Below are positions 55,459 through 60,712 of a DNA stretch of 60,712 nt, piece by piece. Source of the stretch: a bacterium. Lineage in GTDB: Bacteria > Electryoneota > Electryoneia > Electryoneales > Electryoneaceae. The notes below the pieces were generated by a model. That model made no database searches. It worked only from the letters and a program-made list of their open reading frames with translations, and was not told the DNA's origin. A program made the translations under genes and the position numbers. Every line of letters begins with the position of its first letter. The first letter of the stretch is position 1. The stretch is taken from the NCBI GenBank assembly GCA_020444265.1, contig JAHLLH010000008.1, forward strand, positions 122,945 to 183,656, in the 5' to 3' direction.

Positions 55459-55501
55459 CCCGTCGCAGGCGTAACCTCCTCCACGTCGCGACGGGTTTTT
55501 T
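55459..55501 (+). terminator. Second strong terminator; possible small-RNA 3' end
   Basis: CCCGTCGC (55459-55466) with GCGACGGG (55488-55495) followed by six T. It lies 110 bases past the ctpA terminator with no gene between, so it may end a short untranslated RNA starting near 55.37-55.42 kb, or be a leader structure for the next gene. Confidence 0.6.
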
Positions 55502-55531
55502 CATGTCCTTAAATCTCACCCGCGAGCCCGC

Positions 55532-55561
55532 TTGCAGGCTCAAGAGGACGCGCCCTATATT
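55532..55561 (+). promoter_or_regulatory. Candidate promoter of the PseG-like gene
   Basis: TTGCAG (55532-55537), 18 bases, TATATT (55556-55561), then AGGAGG at 55579 before ATG 55591. Confidence 0.5.
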
Positions 55562-55590
55562 GGCCCCGGATCATACGCAGGAGGTAAGGG

Positions 55591-56745
55591 ATGGGGGAGT
55601 ACAACGCCTGGATCAAAGCCACTCGTGAAGAGGGCTATGGCACATTGCACCTGGCCCGTGCAGTTGCACTGGCTGAAGCGGCTGTGCGTGAAGGGCTCGA
55701 CAGTGTTACAGTCATTACCGATCAGGCCGGTGCCGAATTGATTGAGGCCCACTTGCCGAAGAAGGCGAGTGTCCTGATCTGGAACGAGAGCCTGACCCCG
55801 CCGCAGGAAGCGGCTCAGTTGGTTGAACTGCTGAAGCCGATGGTGCCGAAGCGGGTCGATGAACGTTACCCGCGTCCCCTGCTCTATCTCGTGGGCAACA
55901 GCTATGTCGCCGAGTACCAGAAGATGCTCTGGAAGTCCGGGGTGGAAGTGGTGCTGGTATGTGATGAGGCAGATCGTTCCAGCGCGGATTGGTTTGTCAT
56001 CGGAAAGCCTTATGGCGGTGGATTGGGAGTCACGTCGGACACCGGGTATACCCGTTTTCTTCGTGGGTCACAGTATGCTCCCCTTCGTTTCGAGGCGGTG
56101 CGTGGCATTTTGAAGCAGCATGCGCACAAGACGGTTGCTTCTGATTTCTGCATTGCGACGGAGAATCTGGATACGAAGAGCTGGCTGCCGCTGATCGCCA
56201 AGGCAATCAAGTCGGTCGATCTGCCGGAGCATGTTGAAGCATGGACTCCGACCCTGACTATCCTTCCCGGGCCGGATTGTGCGTCGGACGAGGAGTTGAA
56301 AGGTCTGGCTGCCGAAAACGGCTTGAAGGTCACCGTCTCGAAGGATCGGTTCAGCCATGTTGCGTCGCTGCTGAACACGGATGTGCTTTTCTCCGCCGAC
56401 AATATGACACTTCATGAAGCGCTCGGATTGGGTGTGGTACGGATGGCGCTGCCACGAGCCGGAGCAGAGCAGGACCTGATGCTCGAGCATATGGTCGAGC
56501 GTGAAGTCTCCCAACCGGTCCCTGATCCCAACGCCTCGGATGCGCTCGAGCAGCTGACCACCAAGCTGACCCGTCTCTGCTTCGACCCAGCGTACCGTCG
56601 CGGCAACGGCCGCATTGGCCAGTACCTCTGCGATGGTATGGGTGCGGTGCGTGTGATCCGTCAGACGGCGCTCAAGGTCTACGCGGTTCCACAGAACCTG
56701 GTCCGTTTCTTTGAAGCTGCTGATCCGATGATTGAGAAACTCTGA
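55591..56745 (+). CDS. PseG/GT-B-fold-like protein
   Basis: A 384-residue soluble protein with an AGGAGG ribosome site 6 bases upstream. The start EEGYGTLHLARAVALAEAAV resembles the GxGHxxR.LALA loop of PseG (nucleotide-sugar hydrolase in pseudaminic acid synthesis) and MurG-like enzymes, but Thr replaces the usual His. The C-terminal domain has LNTDVLFSADNMTLHEALGL, reminiscent of the PseG ADLVISAGGxTxxEAL motif. The middle (RPLLYLVGNSYVAEYQKMLW) is a Rossmann-type domain. It could bind nucleotide-sugars or have lost activity; no other sugar genes are nearby. Confidence 0.6.
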   Translation: MGEYNAWIKATREEGYGTLHLARAVALAEAAVREGLDSVTVITDQAGAELIEAHLPKKASVLIWNESLTPPQEAAQLVELLKPMVPKRVDERYPRPLLYLVGNSYVAEYQKMLWKSGVEVVLVCDEADRSSADWFVIGKPYGGGLGVTSDTGYTRFLRGSQYAPLRFEAVRGILKQHAHKTVASDFCIATENLDTKSWLPLIAKAIKSVDLPEHVEAWTPTLTILPGPDCASDEELKGLAAENGLKVTVSKDRFSHVASLLNTDVLFSADNMTLHEALGLGVVRMALPRAGAEQDLMLEHMVEREVSQPVPDPNASDALEQLTTKLTRLCFDPAYRRGNGRIGQYLCDGMGAVRVIRQTALKVYAVPQNLVRFFEAADPMIEKL

Positions 56746-56770
56746 TCGATTGTGGTTATTGTGAACCTGG

Positions 56771-56803
56771 CCCGGGCAATCTTGTTGCCCGGGTTTCTTT
56801 TGT
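56771..56803 (+). terminator. Intrinsic terminator after the PseG-like gene
   Basis: CCCGGGCAA, TCTTG, TTGCCCGGG then TTTCTTTTGTTT. The following 56.8-57.4 kb holds only repeats E4 and C6 and fragments. Confidence 0.9.
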
Positions 56804-56855
56804 TTGGCAGGCAGGTGTGGGCTTCTAGCAGAAGGCAGCGGTGGAGTTGAACTGG

Positions 56856-56996
56856 TGTCGTTGCGAGGAGCGAAGCGACGAAGCAATCTCTCCGCACGTA
56901 TTTGGTTTCCCTGCGCGCTTTGCGCGCACCTATGAGCTGGTGAGAGATTCGAGACTGCTTCGTTGTCCGGCAGTTGCCGGACGCCTCGCAGCGACA
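56856..56996. repeat. SR-E composite repeat E4
   Basis: A 141-bp element with ends TGTCGTTGCGAGG and CCTCGCAGCGACA. Inside: GCGACGAAGCAATCTCTC matched by GAGAGATTCGAGACTGCTTC then GTTGTC; hairpins GCGCGC/GCGCGC and CCGGCA/TGCCGG. The layout parallels SR-C: conserved ends, swappable inner hairpins. Confidence 0.75.
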
Positions 56997-57040
56997 CCGG
57001 GTTGCATCACCACTCGTGGGCACCTCGCAGCGACACGACC

Positions 57041-57203
57041 TGTCATCCCCAGCCCACATGTCCGGCCACTGCCGGACCGGGTGCTGGTGTTGTGGGTGTC
57101 GGAGATCCCCGTGGGGGAGCGACGCCTTGGGGGATTCCCGACGCGCTTGTGGCAGCCTTTGGCTGCAAGCCTACTGATGCAGGCTATCGCGTTGAGAATG
57201 ACA
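57041..57203. repeat. SR-C structured repeat, copy C6
   Basis: Ends TGTCATCCCCAGC and TTGAGAATGACA. Stem 1 is CCCACA/TGTGGG with inner TCCGGCC..CTGCCGGA; stem 2 is ACGCG/CGCGT with inner GGCAGCC/GGCTGC and AGCCT/AGGCT. Inner arms are GTCGGAGATCCCC and GGGGGATTCCCGAC. A partial C-like piece follows at 57226-57275. Confidence 0.85.
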
Positions 57204-57418
57204 GAATGGACGGGTAGGAGCATCTCCGACGGGGCCCCCCGACGCGACAGGGTTCCCTTCGGTCACAATCCGGCAACGGCCGGAGGGGGAGACAGAGGCA
57301 GGAAGCCGACAGCCGCGCCCCCTCCTTTGTTTGAAACGGAGGGCTGTGTGATTGCTGTTTGGGATTGCTTCGCCTATTTTTCCTTCGAAACCACGACCAC
57401 ATCCCACGTCTGGAGCGC

Positions 57419-58642
57419 ATGACCCTTCCACTGAACGAACTGCTCGGCCTCGGTCTTGCTATTCTTTTCGGCCTGCTCGGCGGAAAGCTGGTGAAACGGT
57501 TTGGCATCCCGAGTGTCACCGGCTACATCCTCGCCGGTTTGATCATCGGCCCGCATGTCCTCGGTATGTTGACCCAGGAGGTGACTGGAAACCTTGGGGT
57601 CATCAATGAGATCGCCCTCGGTTTGATCCTCTTTGCCATTGGCAACGAGTTCGAATGGAGCCACCTGAAACATGTTGGGGTCAAATCCCTGTTGAAGCTT
57701 GCCTTCTTCGAAGCGGGCGGGGTGTTGATCCTGGTGACTGGTGTCTTCCTGTTGTTGGGAAATCCCCTTGAGTTCTCGTTGCTCGCTGGAACTGTAGCAG
57801 TCGCCACTGCTCCCGCGGTCACGCTGCTTGTAGTTCGCGAATATCGTGCCCAGGGACCCGTGACAGAACGTCTCCTCGCCCTGCTGGCCGTCAACAACGT
57901 TATTGCCCTCGGGCTCATGCGAGGCGTTCGTGCCTTGGTCGCTCTCGAGCATGGGGGAGATCTTTTTACTGTGATGATCACACCTTTCTACGAACTGATC
58001 GTCTCGCTCGCCCTCGGTTTTATCCTCGGCAAGCTGCTGTCCATCTGGGAAGACCACCTCGACGAGTTGTCCGAGCTTCTGCTGGTGATTATCGGGATCA
58101 TTTTGGTCGGTTATGGGCTGTCTAAAATCCTGATGTTATCCCCAATGCTGGTTGCGCTTGCCGCAGGGGCAACTGTATCCAACAGTAGCCACTTACACCG
58201 TCTGATCTATGTCGAGCAGCGACAACTGGAAAAACCGATCTACATTGCTTTTTTTGTGCTGGCAGGGAGTAAACTGCATCTCGATGCACTGCCCCAAATG
58301 GGGTTGGCGGGCGTCGCCTTTGTGATCGCACGTGTAACAGGCAAAATCGGTGGGATCTGGTTGGCAGGCCGTTCGATGCCAAACCTTCCCCAGGTCGGTA
58401 AATACATGGGGATGACCCTGCTTTGCCAAGGGGCCGTGGCAATTGGTATGGCGTATGAAATTGCCCGCGACTTCCCCGCACTTGGGGAGACTCTGTTGAC
58501 GATTATCCTTGCCAGTGTTGTGCTTCATGAGTCGGTCGGTCCCTTAATCGTACGGTTCGCACTCGGCAAGGCGGGTGAAATTCCCAAGAAAGGGGCGCCC
58601 CAGATCGAGACTGATCTGCCGAGACTCGATAGTTCTAGCTGA
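57419..58642 (+). CDS. Kef/CPA2-type cation:proton exchanger, copy 1
   Basis: 407 residues from ATG 57419 (MTLPLNELLGLGLAILFGLL); the longer TTG start is in repeat sequence. About 12 hydrophobic segments of a Na+/H+ exchanger fold: GIPSVTGYILAGLIIGPHVL, LILFAIGNEFEW (RxxxG-like core of Kef) and VATAPAVTLLVVREYRAQGP. There is no C-terminal TrkA-N/RCK domain, so it is the membrane unit only. The tail is short and polar (IPKKGAPQIETDLPRL). A paralogue starts 23 bases downstream and an EIIA-like gene follows, suggesting one operon. Confidence 0.9.
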   Translation: MTLPLNELLGLGLAILFGLLGGKLVKRFGIPSVTGYILAGLIIGPHVLGMLTQEVTGNLGVINEIALGLILFAIGNEFEWSHLKHVGVKSLLKLAFFEAGGVLILVTGVFLLLGNPLEFSLLAGTVAVATAPAVTLLVVREYRAQGPVTERLLALLAVNNVIALGLMRGVRALVALEHGGDLFTVMITPFYELIVSLALGFILGKLLSIWEDHLDELSELLLVIIGIILVGYGLSKILMLSPMLVALAAGATVSNSSHLHRLIYVEQRQLEKPIYIAFFVLAGSKLHLDALPQMGLAGVAFVIARVTGKIGGIWLAGRSMPNLPQVGKYMGMTLLCQGAVAIGMAYEIARDFPALGETLLTIILASVVLHESVGPLIVRFALGKAGEIPKKGAPQIETDLPRLDSSS

Positions 58643-58665
58643 ACAGAGTAGCGAAAGCTGAATCG

Positions 58666-59907
58666 TTGATACCCATTGAACTGCATGAACTTTTCGGCCT
58701 CGGGGTCGCCATTCTGGTTGGCCTGTTCGGGGGGAAGCTCGCGAGACGTGTAAAAGTCCCGCGAGTGACGGGGTACCTGCTGATCGGGTTGCTGATCGGG
58801 CCGTATGTGATGGGCTTGATCTCGCAGGATGTAGTCGGTGAACTGGGTGTGATCAATGATATCGCACTCGGGTTGATTCTCTTTGCGATCGGCAACGAGT
58901 TTGAGTGGTCCCATCTGAAGGAAGTTGGCCTGCGTGAACTGCTTCGCCTTGCCCTTTTTGAGACGATCGGTGTTTTTATCCTGGTCACCTTCGCGTTTGG
59001 ATTATTGGGATTCGACTGGATTTTCAGCATGCTGGCGGGTACGGTTGCAATTGCAACGGCTCCGGCGGCAACGCTTTTGGTTGTCCGTGAATACAACACA
59101 CGGGGGCCGTTGACCAATCGCCTGCTGGCTCTGGTCGCGGTGAACAATGTCATCTCGCTGCTGCTCTTCCGTGTCATTCACTCCTTGATGGCCTGGCAGC
59201 ATGGTGGCCCGATCCTTGGCAGTATTCTCGCGCCGTTCTATGAGATCATTGTTTCGCTTGCCTTGGGCTATCTGTTGGGCAAAGGGCTGGCGATATGGGA
59301 AGACCATCTTGATGAGTTACCGGAGTTGCTGCTGGTGATTATTGGGGTGGTCCTGCTTGGCACCGGTGCGGCGCACATGTTGAAACTTTCCCCGATGCTG
59401 GTGGCCATGGCAGCTGGTGCGACAGTCGCAAACAGCAGCCACCTGCACCGATTGATTTATGTCGAACAGCGTCAATTGGAACAGCCTGTTTACATCGCTT
59501 TCTTCGTGTTAGCGGGAACCTCCCTGCACCTCGATGTCCTGCCCCAGATGGGATTGGCCGGCGTGCTCTACATCGTGGCGAGGACCATTGGGAAAGTCGG
59601 GGGCATCTGGCTGGCGGGCAGGAAAATGGACCATTTGCCGCAGATCGGCAAGTACCTCGGGATAACGATGCTGTGCCAGGCGGGTGTCGCCATTGGCGAG
59701 GCATACGAGATCCTCGATCACTTCCCGGCTGAGGGGGAATTGTTGACGACCATTGTACTGTCGACCGTGATTGTGAATGAGACATTTGGCCCCTACCTGG
59801 TTCGTCTCGGCCTCTCCCTCTCACGAGAGTTGCCGGACGACTCATCTGGTGGGAACCCCTTGGAGGAGCTGGAGGAGTTGACTCCGCTTGAGCAGGAGAG
59901 GTCGTGA
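58666..59907 (+). CDS. Kef/CPA2-type cation:proton exchanger, copy 2
   Basis: 413 residues, apparently from TTG 58666 (MIPIELHELFGLGVAILVGL); no good ATG is near and the ribosome site is poor, so translation may depend on the upstream copy. It matches copy 1 closely in order and sequence: VPRVTGYLLIGLLIGPYVMG, LILFAIGNEFEWSHLKEVG, IATAPAATLLVVREYNTRGP, NSSHLHRLIYVEQRQLE and QIGKYLGITMLCQAGVAIGE. It also lacks RCK domains. Evidently a tandem duplication, and the two may form a heterodimer. It is followed by the EIIA-like gene 52 bases on. Confidence 0.9.
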   Translation: MIPIELHELFGLGVAILVGLFGGKLARRVKVPRVTGYLLIGLLIGPYVMGLISQDVVGELGVINDIALGLILFAIGNEFEWSHLKEVGLRELLRLALFETIGVFILVTFAFGLLGFDWIFSMLAGTVAIATAPAATLLVVREYNTRGPLTNRLLALVAVNNVISLLLFRVIHSLMAWQHGGPILGSILAPFYEIIVSLALGYLLGKGLAIWEDHLDELPELLLVIIGVVLLGTGAAHMLKLSPMLVAMAAGATVANSSHLHRLIYVEQRQLEQPVYIAFFVLAGTSLHLDVLPQMGLAGVLYIVARTIGKVGGIWLAGRKMDHLPQIGKYLGITMLCQAGVAIGEAYEILDHFPAEGELLTTIVLSTVIVNETFGPYLVRLGLSLSRELPDDSSGGNPLEELEELTPLEQERS

Positions 59908-59959
59908 CCATGCGTCCGAAGAGGATGTACCTTTTTTATCGCCATGCATTGAGGAGCCT

Positions 59960-60574
59960 GTGACCCCATTTGCCCAGACACCGACCGAGAGTTCGCTGCA
60001 AACACTCGATCCCGTCACCATGTTGATCGGGATCGCGGTTGCGCTCCTTCTCGTGCTGGTGACAAACCTGTTGCTGAAGCAGCGGGGACGGCATAACCGT
60101 TCTTCCTATCTCGCACGAGCGATGGTGGGTGTCCCGGAAATCATGCAAATCCAGTCCGCAGATCGTGAGGGTGCAATCGGCGAAATGGTTCGTTTTGCTG
60201 CACGTCTGATCCGTACGGTGGATGAAGAAACCCTGATGAAAGCGGTCCTGAGACGTGAAGCGGACATGTCAACCGGTCTTGTTCACGGAATCGCTGCACC
60301 GCACGCTCGCCTTCACCAGTTGAACCGCTCCATCGTCCTGTTTGGGCGATCTGCACGCGGAATCGAGTGGGAATGCCTGGATGATCAGCCCGCCATACTT
60401 ATTTTCCTGATCCTCTCGCCGGAAGACGATGCACAGGAGCAGCTTCATATGCTGGCGGAAATCGGACACTGTGCGGACGATGACGATTGTCTGGACCTGC
60501 TGCGATCGGCAAAAGACTGCCGAACAATCACCCGAGCTATCGAGCATAAAACGAGCAGGCGGAAGAAGAGTTGA
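59960..60574 (+). CDS. Membrane-anchored PTS EIIA-like (fructose/mannitol type) protein
   Basis: 204 residues from GTG 59960 (GAGGAG 3 bases upstream; earlier in-frame TTG 59888 is possible). One N-terminal membrane helix (VTMLIGIAVALLLVLVTNLL, about 15-34), a basic linker, then an EIIA type 2 domain: REGAIGEMVRFAARLIRT, LMKAVLRREADMSTGLVHGI and AAPHARLHQLNRSIVLFGRS, where His115 matches the phosphorylated His. The end is Lys/Arg-rich. EIIA domains also occur fused to or next to Na+/H+ exchangers; here it probably regulates the two exchangers in response to phosphoryl state or energy. No EI or HPr genes are in the window. Confidence 0.83.
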   Translation: MTPFAQTPTESSLQTLDPVTMLIGIAVALLLVLVTNLLLKQRGRHNRSSYLARAMVGVPEIMQIQSADREGAIGEMVRFAARLIRTVDEETLMKAVLRREADMSTGLVHGIAAPHARLHQLNRSIVLFGRSARGIEWECLDDQPAILIFLILSPEDDAQEQLHMLAEIGHCADDDDCLDLLRSAKDCRTITRAIEHKTSRRKKS

Positions 60575-60584
60575 TCTATTTAGT

Positions 60585-60608
60585 CCGACAACTCAGTGTC
60601 GGGTTTTA
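60585..60608 (+). terminator. Terminator of the exchanger-EIIA operon
   Basis: CCGACA, ACTCAG, TGTCGG then GTTTTA. The last 100 bases of the window show no gene. Confidence 0.75.
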
Positions 60609-60712
60609 TCGGTAGTAATCTTTCTTTCCCACAAGAAGCAACACCTCTCGTATGGGTTTGATCTTCCCCCGTTTTGGTGGACAGGGAGTTAAGCAACGTT
60701 TTTGTGTTTCAA

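Noticed and set aside
56841-57422. 193-codon forward frame before the Kef gene
   Set aside because: It consists of repeats E4 and C6 translated; no ribosome site or coding pattern.

Overview
The window is a GC-rich bacterial chromosome segment with 47 protein genes (one cut by the left edge) and one tRNA. Three large secreted proteins end in type IX secretion (T9SS) sorting domains of the PNPFN type, and there is a PorV/PorQ-like outer-membrane protein, TonB-plug receptors and split glycine decarboxylase. This points to a Gram-negative member of the Fibrobacteres-Chlorobi-Bacteroidetes (FCB) superphylum, probably one of its less studied candidate phyla (Calditrichota/KSB1/Marinimicrobia-like) rather than Bacteroidetes proper. 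The phylum call is inference from gene content.

Layout. 1-0.5 kb: AT-rich partial membrane-protein gene. 0.7-9.6 kb: valS, a T9SS cargo protein, an acetyltransferase, a DUF4139 protein and recG. 9.7-13.9 kb: overlapping parA-parB-glnD. 14.2-16.6 kb: NlpC/P60 lipoprotein, then a PadR regulator with flanking palindromic operators and its methyltransferase partner. 17-23.8 kb: ligA, efp-accB-accC, gcvH-gcvPA. 24.5-31.4 kb: slipin, a reverse-strand operon of one small outer-membrane protein and two TonB-plug proteins, rluB, and a Cys-rich secreted peptide. 31.6-37.4 kb: small membrane and unknown proteins, an archaeal-type GatD, and AT-rich secreted proteins. 37.6 kb: tRNA-Gly(CCC). 38.3-44.1 kb: der, priA, a membrane metallopeptidase and PorV/Q-like protein. 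44.5-46.2 kb: ECF sigma / anti-sigma / CpxP-like module. 47.2-50.2 kb: T9SS metalloprotease. 50.2-56.7 kb: CBS protein, fabL, lgt, ctpA and a PseG-like protein. 57.4-60.6 kb: two tandem Kef-type exchangers and a membrane-anchored EIIA-like protein.

Working groups: envelope biogenesis and secretion (lgt, ctpA, NlpC/P60, T9SS cargo, PorV/Q, ECF/CpxP), lipid synthesis (accB, accC, fabL), and replication, repair and segregation (recG, ligA, priA, parAB). No phage, insertion sequence, CRISPR array or rRNA was seen.

The most striking content is between the genes. Nearly every long intergenic gap is filled by one of about five families of short, highly structured repeats (called SR-A to SR-E here). 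Within a family the loops, junctions and ends are conserved, while the paired stem segments change together on both sides. SR-C, about 160 bp with six copies, is the clearest case. One copy abuts, and another type forms, the 5' end of a lipoprotein gene.
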